From Sphingomonas phyllosphaerae (GTDB taxonomy: Bacteria; Pseudomonadota; Alphaproteobacteria; Sphingomonadales; Sphingomonadaceae), in contig NZ_JAPYKH010000013.1 in NCBI RefSeq assembly GCF_029623345.1, positions 1 through 64,000 on the forward strand: a stretch of DNA of 64,000 bases, given 5' to 3'. The position numbers and the translations under genes are program-made. Within the stretch, counting starts at the first letter, position 1. Every line of letters begins with the position of its first letter. The notes below the pieces were generated by a model. That model had not been told where the DNA came from and searched no databases. It saw nothing but the letters and a program-made list of their open reading frames with translations. Below, piece by piece: positions 34,868 to 44,502 of the stretch.

Positions 34868-36856
34868 ATGAGGCCGGACGTGGGGCGGCGCGGCGCGCTG
34901 GTCTGCGCCGTGGTCGGCGTGATGACAGGAGCTGTACCGGCGCGCGCGCAGCAGGCGCCGGCGATCGCTACGCCGTCGCCGTCTCAGACCGACACCGGCG
35001 CCGCGCCGCCAGCGCTCGACGACGTCGACCCCACCGCACCGCTCGCCGCCTTGCCCGACATCGGCGTCGACTGGCCCGATCTCAGCGCGGCCCCCGCCGC
35101 GGCCGTGGCCGAGCGCGCGCAGATCGGCGCCACCACGCGCTACGCCTGGCGCATCGACGGGCTCGACGCCGCGGGCACGCCGCTGCTGCGCCAGCGCTTC
35201 CAGGAGCTGTCGGTGCTCGCCGGCAACGACGGGAAGGAGGCCAACCCGGCGCAGCTCGACCGCCGCGCACGGCAGGATGCCGGGCTGCTGCTCACCCTGC
35301 TCAAGGGCGAGGGCTATTATGACGCCACCGTCGCGACGCGGTTCGAGCGCGCGGAGAAGCGCCCCGTGGTGGTGCTGGTGGCGACGCCGGGGACGCTCTA
35401 CCGCTTTGCCGGCGTGACGCTGGCGGGCGTCGAGGCCGCGGGGGCGAAGGCCCAGACCCTACGCGACGCGTTCGCGGTGCATCCCGAGGACCCGGTCAAC
35501 AGCGACGCCATTGCCGCGGCCGAGGCTAACCTGCGCACGCGCGCGGGCGAGGAGGGCTTCGCCTTCGCGCGGATCGGCGATCCGCAGGTGGTGGTCGATC
35601 GCGCGGCGCAGAGCGCGACCGTGTCGGTCGAGGTCGCGCCGGGTACCGCACGGCGGTTCGGGCGGATCACCGCCAACCCCGACAATCGCGTGTTCGACGC
35701 CGCGCACGTCGCGGATATCGCGCGCTTCCAGACCGGCGATTCCTATGAAGCGTCGCAGCTCGACGACCTGCGCCGCGCGCTGGTGCAGACCGGGCTCGTC
35801 TCCACCGCCGAGGTGCGCGCGGTCGCGGCGGGCGACCCGTCGGTGGTCGACGTGGCGGTGCGGCTCGAGCCGGCGCCGCCGCGCACGGTCGCGGTCGAGC
35901 TCGGCTACGGCACCGGCGAGGGCGCGCGCTCGGAAGTCAGCTGGACCCACCGCAACCTGTTCCCGCCGGAGGGCGCGGTGACGCTGCGCGGCGTCGCCGG
36001 CACGCGCGAGCAGCTCGGCCAGGTCACCTTCCGCCGCAACAACTTCCACGCGCGCGACCGCGTGCTCACCGCGCAGTTCGCCGCGGCGCACCTGCTGCGC
36101 GACGCGTACGAGGCCAACACGCTGTCGCTGTCCGCCGCGCTGGAGCGGCAGACCAACATCTTCTTCCAGAAGACCTGGACCTGGTCGCTCGGTGCCGAGC
36201 TGGTGGCGTCCGACGAGCGCGACGTGATCCTCTCCACCGGCGCGCCGCGCCGCCGCACCTTCCTGATCGGCGCGCTGCCGACCAGCCTGGGATATGACGG
36301 GTCGGACGACCTGCTCAACCCGACGCGCGGCTTCCGCCTCGCCGGTCGGGTCAGCCCCGAGCTGTCGCTGCAGAACCGCGCCTTCGGCTATACCCGCGTC
36401 CAGCTCGACGCGAGCGCGTACCAGCCGGTCACCAAGGGCACCGTGCTGGCGGGGCGCGTGCGCGCGGGCACGATCCTGGGCGCGCCGCGCGACCAGATCG
36501 CGCCGTCGCGGCGTTTCTACGCGGGTGGCGGCGCCTCGGTGCGCGGCTACGGCTTCCAGTCGATCGGCCCGCGCGACCCCAACAACGACCCGATCGGCGG
36601 GCGCAGCCTCGCCGAGTTCGCGGTCGAGGCGCGGATCCGGACGTTCGGCAATTTCGGCGTGGTGCCCTTCTTCGACGGCGGCAACATCTACACCGGCGGC
36701 CTGCCCGACCTCACCGGCTTCCGCTACGGCGCGGGCATCGGCGTGCGCTATTACTCGAACTTCGGCCCGATCCGCGTCGACCTGGGCACCCCGATCAACC
36801 CGCAGAAGGGCGACAGCCGGCTCGCGGTCTACGTCTCGCTGGGGCAGGCGTTTTGA
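34868..36856 (+). CDS. tamA: Outer-membrane assembly factor TamA
   Basis: An Omp85-family protein of 662 residues. A signal peptide ends TGAVPARAQ. POTRA domains occupy about 85-320, and a 16-strand barrel follows with the conserved GGGASVRGYGFQSIGP motif and a C-terminal YVSLGQAF strand. With TamB it forms the translocation and assembly module linking inner and outer membranes, now also linked to phospholipid transport. It overlaps tamB by 4 bases. Confidence 0.93.
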   Translation: MRPDVGRRGALVCAVVGVMTGAVPARAQQAPAIATPSPSQTDTGAAPPALDDVDPTAPLAALPDIGVDWPDLSAAPAAAVAERAQIGATTRYAWRIDGLDAAGTPLLRQRFQELSVLAGNDGKEANPAQLDRRARQDAGLLLTLLKGEGYYDATVATRFERAEKRPVVVLVATPGTLYRFAGVTLAGVEAAGAKAQTLRDAFAVHPEDPVNSDAIAAAEANLRTRAGEEGFAFARIGDPQVVVDRAAQSATVSVEVAPGTARRFGRITANPDNRVFDAAHVADIARFQTGDSYEASQLDDLRRALVQTGLVSTAEVRAVAAGDPSVVDVAVRLEPAPPRTVAVELGYGTGEGARSEVSWTHRNLFPPEGAVTLRGVAGTREQLGQVTFRRNNFHARDRVLTAQFAAAHLLRDAYEANTLSLSAALERQTNIFFQKTWTWSLGAELVASDERDVILSTGAPRRRTFLIGALPTSLGYDGSDDLLNPTRGFRLAGRVSPELSLQNRAFGYTRVQLDASAYQPVTKGTVLAGRVRAGTILGAPRDQIAPSRRFYAGGGASVRGYGFQSIGPRDPNNDPIGGRSLAEFAVEARIRTFGNFGVVPFFDGGNIYTGGLPDLTGFRYGAGIGVRYYSNFGPIRVDLGTPINPQKGDSRLAVYVSLGQAF

Positions 36857-39800
36857 GCCGCGTGCTGCGCTATCTCGGGCTGGCGCTCGCCGCGCTGGTC
36901 GCGCTGGTGCTGCTGGTCGTGTTCGTGCTCGACACCGGCGTCGGGCACCGCTTCGTCGCGGACCGGATCAACGCGCTGCGCCCCGACAACGGGTTGCGCT
37001 TCCGCCTCGGGCGGATCGACGGCTCGCTGTACGGCCGCGCCGAGCTGATCGACTTCCGCCTGTACGATCCCAAGGGGCTGGTGCTGACGGTGCCGCGCGC
37101 GCGGCTCGACTGGTCGCCGCTCGCCTGGTGGCACAACCGGCTCGACATCACGTCGCTCGACATTGCCACTGCGACGCTCGCCAAGCTGCCCGAGCCGCGC
37201 GACACCGGGCGCAGCGGGCCGCTGTTGCCCAAGTTCGACATCGCGATCGGACGGCTCGCGGTCGACCGGCTGGTGGTCGCGCCGCGGGTCACCGGCGTGG
37301 TGCGCTACGGCCGGCTGCGCGGGCGCGCCGACATCCGCGACGGCCACGCGCTGGTGGACCTCGCCGCGCTGGTACAGGGCAGTGACTCGCTCGACCTGCG
37401 GCTCGACTCGCGCCCCGATGCGGGCCGGTTCGACCTGGCGGCGCGCGCGCGCGGCACCGCGCGCGGCGTGCTGGCGAAGCTCACCGGGCTCAACCGCGCG
37501 CTCGCGCTCGACGTCGCCGGCGACGGTGACTGGCACCGTTGGGATGGGCGCGCGGTGGCGCAGGCCGGTGCGGCGCGCGTGATCGACCTCGCGCTTGCCA
37601 ACCGCGACGGGCGCTACCGGCTGATCGGGACGGTGGCGCCGAGCATGGTCGCCGGCGGCAAGCTCCAGTCGCTCACCGCGCCGCGTGTCGCGGTCGATGG
37701 GAATGCCACCTTCGCCAACCGGCGGCTCGACGGCGCGCTGTCGCTGCGTTCGCCCGCGATCGCCGCCGAGGTCGAGGGGATGGTCGATCTCGCCGCCAGC
37801 GCGTTCCGCAACGTACGGGTCAGCGCGCGGCTGCTGCGCCCGGCGGCGCTGTTCCGCAACATGACCGCGCGCGACATGCGGCTGCGCGCCATCCTCGACG
37901 GCAATTTCCGCACCTTCTCCTTCGACTATCGCCTCACCGCGGACCGCTTCGCGTTCGACGACACCGGCTTCGAGCAGGCGCGCGCGGCGGGGCGCGGACG
38001 CTGGTCGCGGACTCCGGTGCTGGTGCCCGCGCGCTTCACCGCGGCGCGCGTCACCGGCGTCGGCGACGTCGCCGGCGGCATCCTGCGCAACCTCAGCGTC
38101 GACGGCGTCCTCAAGGTGACCGCCACCCAGGTCACCGGCGACCGGCTCCGGCTGCGCTCGGACCAGCTGGCCGGCGAGATCGGACTCCAGCTCGACCTGC
38201 GCACCGGGCGCTACGACGTCGCATTGAGCGGGGGGCTTGGGCGGTATCTCATCCCCGGCATCGGGCTGGTGCAGGTCGATTCGCGGCTCCAGGCGGTGCC
38301 CGGCCCGGGCGGCCATGGCACGCGCGTGGTCGGGCACGGCACCGCGCGCGTGCTGCGGCTCGACAACGCTTTCTTCCGCTCGCTCACCGGCGGGCTGCCG
38401 CGGATCGAGACCGAGCTGGAGCGCACGCCGGACGGCATCCTCCATTTCACCCGACTGGTGCTCACCGCGCCGACGCTGCGGCTCGCGGGCAACGGTTATC
38501 GCCGCCGCGACGGCACCTTCTTCTTCGAAGGCGCGGGGACGCAGGGGACGTACGGGCCGGTGACGCTGCGGCTCGACGGCAGGATCGAGCGGCCGACGCT
38601 CGATCTCGTCTTCGCGCGCCCCAACGCCACCTTGGGGCTCGCCGCGGTGCGCGCGCATCTCGACCCCAGCGCGCAGGGCTTCGCCTTCACCGCGGCAGGG
38701 GGATCGCGCCTCGGCGACTTCACGGGCGCCGGACAGATCGTGCTGCCGCCGGGTGACGGCCAGTCGCGCATCCTGGTCGAGCGGCTCGACGTCAGCGGCA
38801 CGCGCGCGACCGGCGCACTCGACATCGTCGACGGCGGCTTCCGCGGGCGCCTGACCGTGAACGGCGGCGGGTGGAGCGGCGCGCTCGACTTTGCCCCCGT
38901 CGGCGAGGTGCAGCGCATCGCGGCGCAGCTCCAGGCGCGCAACGCCCGCATCGGTGGCGTCGCATCGGTGCGCGTGGCGCAGCTGCAGTTCACCGCGCTG
39001 CTCGATCCCGCTGGCACCAAGCTCGACGCCTCTGCGCGCGGCGCCGGGCTGCGCCACGGCGCGCTGTCGGTGTCGCGCTTCGACGGCACGGTCGCGCTGG
39101 CGGGCGAGAGCGGCGAGATCCGCGCCGCGATCGCTGGTTCGCGCGGGGTCGGCTTCCGCGTCCAGACCGTCACCGCCGTCACGCCGGACGGCTATACCGT
39201 GCGCGCCAGCGGCAGCATCGGCCAGCGCCCGATCCGGCTCGACACGCCCGCGGTGCTGCGCCGCGACGGCGACGCCTGGACGCTCGCGCCCACCAAGCTG
39301 AGCTTTGCGGGCGGCTCGGCCGAAGTGTCGGGCCGCCTCGGCGACGATGACACGAGCGTCCGCGCCACGCTCGCCAACCTGCCGCTGGCGGTGCTCGACA
39401 TCGGCTATAGCGGGCTCGGGCTGGGCGGCAGCGCGAGCGGCTCGCTGCGACTCGACGCACGCGCGGGCGCGGCGCCGACCGGGCGCGCCGACCTCACCGT
39501 GCGCGGGCTGACCCGATCGGGGCTGGTGACCTCGTCGACGCCGGTCGACATGGGACTGGCGGCGGTACTCGCGCCCGACCATGCCGGCGTGCGCGTGGTG
39601 ATGCAGTCGGCGGGCAAGATCGTCGGGCGCGCGCAGGCGCAGCTCAAGCCGCTCGGCAGCGGCAGCCTGGTCGAGCGGCTGTCGCGCGCCGGGCTGTTCG
39701 CGCAGGTGCGCTACAGCGGACCCGCCGACACCTTGTGGCGGCTCACCCGGATCGAGCTGTTCGACCTGACCGGCCCGGTCGCCTTCGCCGCGGACGTCAC

Positions 39801-40971
39801 CGGCACCACCCAGGCGCCGCAGCTGCGCGGCGTGGTGCGCGCCGCGGGCGCGCGGATCCAGAGCGCGACCACCGGCACGTCGATCACCAACGTCGCGGCG
39901 ACCGGGCGCTTCAGCGGCGCGCGGCTCCAGCTCGACCGCTTCACCGGCGACACGGCGCGCGGCGGTAAGGTGTCGGGCAGCGGCTGGTTCGACCTGCGCC
40001 CGACCGGCGTCGCGCTCGACCTGCGCGTCGACGCCGATCACGCCGTGCTGATCGATCGCGACGACATCGGCGCCACCGTGACGGGGCCGATCACCTTCCG
40101 CTCGGACGGCGACGGCGGCGTGATCGGCGGCGACGTGCGGCTCGACACCAGCCGCTACAAGTTCGGCCAGGCCACCGCCGCGAGCGCGCTGCCGCAGGTG
40201 TCGGTGCGCGAGATCAACGTGCCCGGCGGCGACAATGCCGACGACGAGGTGGCGGCGCCGTGGCGGCTCGACGTCCGCGCGCGCGCACGCAACGGGCTGA
40301 TGGTCACCGGCCTCGGCCTGTCGAGCGAATGGACCGCGCAGGTGCAGATCGCGGGCACCCCGACCGACCCGGCGCTGACCGGCCGCGCCGACCTGGTGCG
40401 GGGCGATTATGAGTTCGCCGGGCGCGAGTTCGAGCTGTCGCGCGGGATCATCCGCTTCGCCGGCGAGGTGCCCGCCAATCCCGCGCTTGACATCGAGGCG
40501 AGCGCCAACACCACGGGGCTGAACGCCACGATCCGCGTCACCGGCGTCGCGCTCAAGCCCGAGATCAGCTTCACCAGCACGCCCGCGCTGCCGCAGGACG
40601 AGCTGTTGTCGCGGCTGCTGTTCGGCACCTCCATCACCAACCTCTCCGCGCCGGAGGCGCTCCAGCTGGCGGCGGCGGTGGCGGCCTTGCAGGACGGCGG
40701 TGGCGGGCTCAACCCGATCAACGCGGTGCGCCGCGCCGCCGGGCTCGATCGGCTGCGGATCCTGCCCGCCGACCCGCAGACCGGTCAGGGCACGTCGATC
40801 GCGGCGGGCAAATACGTCACGCGGCGGATCTACGCCGAGATCATCACCGACGGCGCCGGCTATTCGGCGACGCGCGTCGAATTCCAGGTGACGCGCTGGC
40901 TGTCGCTGCTGTCGTCGATCTCGACGCTGGGGCGGCAGAGTGCCAACGTGCGCGTGTCGCGCGATTATTGA
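36853..40971 (+). CDS. tamB: Translocation and assembly module protein TamB
   Basis: A 1372-residue protein with a single N-terminal membrane anchor (LGLALAALVALVLLVVFVLD) and a very long repetitive beta-helix, the AsmA/TamB fold that forms a hydrophobic groove across the periplasm. The conserved C-terminal DUF490 part starts near residue 1000 (FVEL-type repeats; DLVRGDYEFAGREFELSRG, ELLSRLLFGTSITNLS). It ends ITDGAGYSATRVEFQVTRWL and a short tail. TamA directly upstream confirms the call. Confidence 0.93.
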   Translation: MSRVLRYLGLALAALVALVLLVVFVLDTGVGHRFVADRINALRPDNGLRFRLGRIDGSLYGRAELIDFRLYDPKGLVLTVPRARLDWSPLAWWHNRLDITSLDIATATLAKLPEPRDTGRSGPLLPKFDIAIGRLAVDRLVVAPRVTGVVRYGRLRGRADIRDGHALVDLAALVQGSDSLDLRLDSRPDAGRFDLAARARGTARGVLAKLTGLNRALALDVAGDGDWHRWDGRAVAQAGAARVIDLALANRDGRYRLIGTVAPSMVAGGKLQSLTAPRVAVDGNATFANRRLDGALSLRSPAIAAEVEGMVDLAASAFRNVRVSARLLRPAALFRNMTARDMRLRAILDGNFRTFSFDYRLTADRFAFDDTGFEQARAAGRGRWSRTPVLVPARFTAARVTGVGDVAGGILRNLSVDGVLKVTATQVTGDRLRLRSDQLAGEIGLQLDLRTGRYDVALSGGLGRYLIPGIGLVQVDSRLQAVPGPGGHGTRVVGHGTARVLRLDNAFFRSLTGGLPRIETELERTPDGILHFTRLVLTAPTLRLAGNGYRRRDGTFFFEGAGTQGTYGPVTLRLDGRIERPTLDLVFARPNATLGLAAVRAHLDPSAQGFAFTAAGGSRLGDFTGAGQIVLPPGDGQSRILVERLDVSGTRATGALDIVDGGFRGRLTVNGGGWSGALDFAPVGEVQRIAAQLQARNARIGGVASVRVAQLQFTALLDPAGTKLDASARGAGLRHGALSVSRFDGTVALAGESGEIRAAIAGSRGVGFRVQTVTAVTPDGYTVRASGSIGQRPIRLDTPAVLRRDGDAWTLAPTKLSFAGGSAEVSGRLGDDDTSVRATLANLPLAVLDIGYSGLGLGGSASGSLRLDARAGAAPTGRADLTVRGLTRSGLVTSSTPVDMGLAAVLAPDHAGVRVVMQSAGKIVGRAQAQLKPLGSGSLVERLSRAGLFAQVRYSGPADTLWRLTRIELFDLTGPVAFAADVTGTTQAPQLRGVVRAAGARIQSATTGTSITNVAATGRFSGARLQLDRFTGDTARGGKVSGSGWFDLRPTGVALDLRVDADHAVLIDRDDIGATVTGPITFRSDGDGGVIGGDVRLDTSRYKFGQATAASALPQVSVREINVPGGDNADDEVAAPWRLDVRARARNGLMVTGLGLSSEWTAQVQIAGTPTDPALTGRADLVRGDYEFAGREFELSRGIIRFAGEVPANPALDIEASANTTGLNATIRVTGVALKPEISFTSTPALPQDELLSRLLFGTSITNLSAPEALQLAAAVAALQDGGGGLNPINAVRRAAGLDRLRILPADPQTGQGTSIAAGKYVTRRIYAEIITDGAGYSATRVEFQVTRWLSLLSSISTLGRQSANVRVSRDY

Positions 40972-41056
40972 CGTGCGTGGCGCTTGGTGGCCGGAACGGT
41001 CCGGCGGCCGGCGCGATGGCGGCGCTGCGGCGCGAGTGAGCGTGAGGGGGGCGAGG

Positions 41057-42148
41057 ATGCGAGTGGAATGGTGCGTGGCCGTGGCGGCCGCGCTGGTGAT
41101 CGGTGGCAGCGCGGCGGCCCAATCGCCCGCCGCGCTCAACGACGCACCGCCTGCGCTGGCGCCGGCCGCAGCCGCGTCGCCTTCGGCGGTCGCGGACGAC
41201 ATGAAGTCGGTGCTGGAGCAATTGCCGCTGCTCGGCGCCCGGCCGATCGCGACGCTCACCCCGGTCGAGGCGCGGCTCGAGCCTACCGCGGCAGACGCCT
41301 ACAATGCCGCGATCCGCAAGTCGGGCATGTCGGTCGCGCCGGACGCGACGGTGACGACGCAGGACCTCGCCTATGGCACGGACCCGATGCAATATGCGCG
41401 TATCTACCGGCCGGGTGCGGCGGCGGGGACGGGCGCGCCGCTGCCGCTGCTGGTCTATTATCACGGCGGCGGCTGGGTGCTGGCGGATCTCACCGCCTAT
41501 GACGCGACCCCGCGGCTGCTCGCCAAGCAGCTCAATGCGATCGTGGTTTCGGTCGAGTATCGCCGCGCGCCCGAGTTCCGCTTCCCCGCGCAGCACGACG
41601 ACGCTGCCGCGGCCTATGGCTGGGCCGTGCAGAACGCCGCCGCCTGGGGCGCCGACGCGACGCGGGTGGCGCTGGCGGGCGAGAGCGCGGGCGGCAATCT
41701 CGCGCTCAACACCGCGATCTACGCGCGCGACCATGCGCTGGCGCGGCCGGCGCACGTGCTCGCGATCTATCCCGTGGCGAACAGCGACCCCGCGCTGCCG
41801 TCCCGGCGCGACGCCGCGGGCGCGGTACCGCTCGACACCGCGATGCTCGGCTGGTTCGCGCATTATTACAGCGCGAACGCTGGCGACGCCGCCGATCCGC
41901 GGCTCAACCTGGTGCGCGCCGACCTGCGCGGGCTGCCGCCGGTGACGATCGTCAACGCGCAGATCGACCCGCTGCGCTCCGACGGCGAGACGCTCGCCCA
42001 GGCGCTGCGCGGCGCCGGCGTGAGCGTACAGCAGCGGACGTACAGCGGCGTGACGCACGAGTTCTTCGCGATGGGCCGGCTGGTGCGTGGCGCCTATGAC
42101 GCGGAACTCTTCGCGGTGGCGCGGCTCAAGTCGGCGTTCGGTCTGTGA
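41057..42148 (+). CDS. Exported alpha/beta hydrolase (HSL-type esterase)
   Basis: A 363-residue carboxylesterase of the hormone-sensitive-lipase group. Signal peptide VAVAAALVIGGSAAAQ. The oxyanion motif is YYHGGGWVLAD, the nucleophile elbow GESAGGNLAL, the acid Asp lies in NAQIDPLRSDG and the His in GVTHEFFAMG. The ATG at 41057 follows GCGAGG. It probably hydrolyses short-chain esters in the periplasm. The next gene follows immediately, with an overlapping possible GTG start, so they may be cotranscribed. Confidence 0.88.
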   Translation: MRVEWCVAVAAALVIGGSAAAQSPAALNDAPPALAPAAAASPSAVADDMKSVLEQLPLLGARPIATLTPVEARLEPTAADAYNAAIRKSGMSVAPDATVTTQDLAYGTDPMQYARIYRPGAAAGTGAPLPLLVYYHGGGWVLADLTAYDATPRLLAKQLNAIVVSVEYRRAPEFRFPAQHDDAAAAYGWAVQNAAAWGADATRVALAGESAGGNLALNTAIYARDHALARPAHVLAIYPVANSDPALPSRRDAAGAVPLDTAMLGWFAHYYSANAGDAADPRLNLVRADLRGLPPVTIVNAQIDPLRSDGETLAQALRGAGVSVQQRTYSGVTHEFFAMGRLVRGAYDAELFAVARLKSAFGL

Positions 42149-42159
42149 GGAGAGGAACG

Positions 42160-42645
42160 ATGCGCGCGATCGCCGGGCTGATGGCGCTGGCCGGTGCGGT
42201 GACGACCACCACCGCGGCGGCGCAGGCGATGTCGCCGGCGCGCTACCTCGAGGCCGCGGGCGCGGCCGACGTGTACGAGCGCGCGGCGAGCCAGATGGTG
42301 CTGGAGTCCACCACAGACGCGAAGGTGCGCGACGTCGCCCGCATGATTATGGCCGACCACGCGCGTGGCAGCGCGACGCTGCGCGCCGCGGCGGCGCGCG
42401 CGCGGGTGCGCGTGCCGGCGGCGGCGTTGACCCCGCTCCAGACCGAGCTGATCGCCGAGCTGCGCGCCGAGACCGGCCTGGCGCGCGACGCCACTTATGT
42501 CGCGCAGCAGCGCGCCGCGCACGCGCGTGCGCTGGCGCTGCACCAGGCCTATGCCGCGGGTGGCAGCGCGGCGGCGCTGAAGGCCGCGGCAGCCCGCATC
42601 GCGGCGGTGGTGGCGCGCCATGCGGAGGCGCTGAAGGCGATGTGA
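42160..42645 (+). CDS. Exported DUF4142 protein
   Basis: A 161-residue, mostly helical protein with a signal peptide (LMALAGAVTTTTAAAQA). The pattern YLEAAGAADVYERAASQMVL, followed by MIMADHARGSATLRAAAA, matches DUF4142, a periplasmic four-helix ferritin-like family of unknown function. The ATG has GGAGAGG upstream and stands 11 bases after the esterase stop. Confidence 0.8.
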   Translation: MRAIAGLMALAGAVTTTTAAAQAMSPARYLEAAGAADVYERAASQMVLESTTDAKVRDVARMIMADHARGSATLRAAAARARVRVPAAALTPLQTELIAELRAETGLARDATYVAQQRAAHARALALHQAYAAGGSAAALKAAAARIAAVVARHAEALKAM

Positions 42646-43021
42646 CGGGCCGCCCGGCGATCGCCTGCGCTGCGTCGGTTCAGCGTCGGGAAGGCCTGAT
42701 CCGCTCCGACCACATCGTGCTTCGTCCACCCGCCGACCGTCGCTCGCCACCGCGGCTCCCCGCGGGCGATAAAAACACCCTTCTTCGACGGGTGCCTGCG
42801 CCGAACCTCTACAAAGCTCCCAGATCCCTACGCGATCGCGGGAGGGCACATGCACGTCAGGGCCTGGAGCGCCCGGCGTGCTCCTGCGTACACGAGGCCG
42901 CTACGAACCAACTCGGCGTCCCGCTCTCACGGCCATGATCCCCCGACCGGGAGAGCCGCTGGCGCGGCACATGCCACCGCTCAGCGCCCCCGCGTCTTCG
43001 CGTGAACCTACTCCTGCCGCG
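42646..43021. other. 376-base spacer without a recognised gene
   Basis: The 3' ends of the DUF4142 gene and the lacI-type gene face each other here. GC content looks slightly lower around 42770-42850 (GATAAAAACACCC). No reading frame with protein-like composition, no clean terminator hairpin and no repeat arm of families A-F was found. Confidence 0.5.
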
Positions 43022-44047
43022 TCACGTCGACGCGCGCACTACCAGGGTCGCCGGCAGCGTGAGGTGATCGGTCGGCTCGCCCGCGATCTGCCGCACCAGC
43101 GTGTCGACCAGCACCGCGCCCGCGCGCGCATAATCCTGCGCCACGGTGGTGAGCGGCGGGCGCGTCAGGCTCGCCGCGGGGATGTCGTCGAAGCCCACCA
43201 CCGACACCGCGCGCGGCACCACCAGCCCGGCCTCGTCGAGCGCGCGCAGCGCGCCCAGCGCGATCAGGTCGGAGGCGGCGAACAGCGAGTCGAAGCCGAT
43301 GCCGCGCGCGATCAGCCGCTGCGTCGCCTCAAAGCCGGCCTGCTCCGATGAGAGCGCGTCGACGTGCAGCCCCGGGTCCGCTGCCAGCCCGGCTTCGCGC
43401 AATGCGTCGGCGAGGCCGCGGTAGCGGTCGCGGAACTCGGGATAATGATCGCTCGCCTCGCCGACGAAGGCGACGCGGCGGCGCTTGCGCTCGATCAGGT
43501 GACGCCCCACCGCGGCACCGCCGGCGCGATTGTCGCAGCCGATCACCGTGCCGAGTCCGCCGCTGGCCGCGACCGAGCCGTAGCGCACGAAGCGGGTCTT
43601 CTGCCCGACCAGCTGCTCGACGCGCGCGCGGTACAGCTGCCAGTCGCCGTAGCCGAGCAGGATCAGCCCGTCCGCCTTGCGCGAATCGGCATAGTCGACG
43701 TGCCAGTCGGCGGAGAGCTGCTGGAAGGAGGTGAGCAGGTCATAGCCGCGCAGCGCGCAGGTCTTCAGGATCGATCCCAGCATCGACAGGAAGAAGGGGT
43801 TGATGTGCGAATCGTCGGGCAGCGGGTCCTCGAAGAACAGGAGCGCCAGCGTGCGCGCCTCGCCCTTGCGCAGCGACGAGGCGGCGCGGTCGACCTTGTA
43901 GTTGAGCTGGCGCGCGATCGCCTCGATGCGCAGTCGCGTCGCCGCGCTCACCGTCTTGTCGCCGCGCAGCGCGCGCGACACGGTGGGCTGCGAGACGCCG
44001 GCCAGCGCGGCGATGTCGAACGAGGTGACTTTGTCGGACAGCGCCAT
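43022..44047 (-). CDS. LacI-family transcriptional regulator of the amylase locus
   Basis: A 341-residue repressor. The N-terminal helix-turn-helix SFDIAALAGVSQPTVSRALR and hinge helix (VDRAASSLRKG) are followed by a periplasmic-binding-protein-like sensor domain, ending in VSVVGFDDIPAASLTRPPLT. I chose the ATG at 44045-44047 because the conserved domain starts nine residues later. It is divergent from the amylase operon. A palindromic site 57 bases upstream is shared with the TonB receptor at 28.6 kb, so it probably controls uptake and degradation of maltodextrins together and also itself. Confidence 0.93.
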   Translation of the reverse strand: MALSDKVTSFDIAALAGVSQPTVSRALRGDKTVSAATRLRIEAIARQLNYKVDRAASSLRKGEARTLALLFFEDPLPDDSHINPFFLSMLGSILKTCALRGYDLLTSFQQLSADWHVDYADSRKADGLILLGYGDWQLYRARVEQLVGQKTRFVRYGSVAASGGLGTVIGCDNRAGGAAVGRHLIERKRRRVAFVGEASDHYPEFRDRYRGLADALREAGLAADPGLHVDALSSEQAGFEATQRLIARGIGFDSLFAASDLIALGALRALDEAGLVVPRAVSVVGFDDIPAASLTRPPLTTVAQDYARAGAVLVDTLVRQIAGEPTDHLTLPATLVVRAST

Positions 44048-44102
44048 GGCGGCGGATCGGTCTCTCCAGCGGGAGCATCTTCTACCGCGCGGGGAACCCG
44101 CT

Positions 44103-44116
44103 GTGAATACGTATGC
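44103..44116. promoter_or_regulatory. Putative LacI-family operator upstream of lacI
   Basis: GTGAATACGTATGC with the core ATACGTAT at 44107-44114. The stretch TGAATACGTATG matches the site at 28491-28502. Its position between lacI and the amylase genes fits autoregulation; it stands almost 400 bases from the amylase reading frame. Confidence 0.6.
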
Positions 44117-44228
44117 CCTGCGCTGGCCAAGCGCGCCGGCGCGCCGCATCAGGCGGCGAACAGCGCGGGGCGTCCCGACGCGGCACGGGGAGGGTGAGCG
44201 GATGGTGGTGTCGTGGTCGGCGTCGGGA

Positions 44229-44310
44229 GTGTGCTCCCGCGGAAGCGGGAGCCTAGGGCCACGGGGCGGTAGGTCGGCGGCTCTGGGTTCCCACGTGCAC
44301 GGGAACACGA
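44229..44310. repeat. REPIN-like paired palindrome, family E
   Basis: The left arm is GTGCTCCCGCGGAAGCGGGA followed by GCCTAG; the right arm is CTGGGTTCCCACGTGCACGG followed by GAACAC. A related pair is at 49719-49794, so this family flanks the amylase-glucosidase-transporter operon on both sides. Confidence 0.6.
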
Positions 44311-44410
44311 GTGAGGTGAGGACGCCTTCCTCTTCCTTGTCGTCGCGGCAGGAGCTTCACGCCGCCACCCCGTCCGCGCTGTCGTCGCCAGAGCGGCACG
44401 CCGCCTCTCC

Positions 44411-44502
44411 GTCATCCCGAATTCGTTTCGGCATCCACCGTGCCGTTTACTCGACGGTCGCGGCGCTCGCGGGACCGTGGATCCTGAAACGAGTTCAGGA
44501 TG
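44411..44502. repeat. REPIN-like paired palindrome, family B
   Basis: The left arm is GTCATCCCGAATTCGTTTCG (44411 on); the right arm is GGATCCTGAAACGAGTTCAG (44479 on). The arms share the inner stretch GGCGCTCGCGGGAC with the pair at 53594-53687. The right arm runs directly into the amylase signal-peptide region. Confidence 0.7.

Larger units (their letters stand above)
44048..44483. other. 436-base spacer between lacI and the alpha-amylase
   Basis: It holds the operator near lacI, then a family E paired palindrome (44229-44310) and most of a family B pair (44411-44502). An ATG at 44202 with a good GGGAGG site opens a frame continuous with the amylase, but the peptide it would add is repeat-derived. 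No separate gene seen. Confidence 0.6.

Noticed and set aside
36829..41259. Open frame of 1476 codons antisense to tamB
   Set aside because: The GC bias keeps antisense frames open; the translation is rich in Arg, Ala, Gly, Asp and His without domains, while the sense strand encodes clear TamA/TamB.
43902..44483. Long N-terminal extension of the alpha-amylase frame
   Set aside because: It runs antisense through lacI and through two repeats; the peptide is not protein-like and the signal peptide would be internal.
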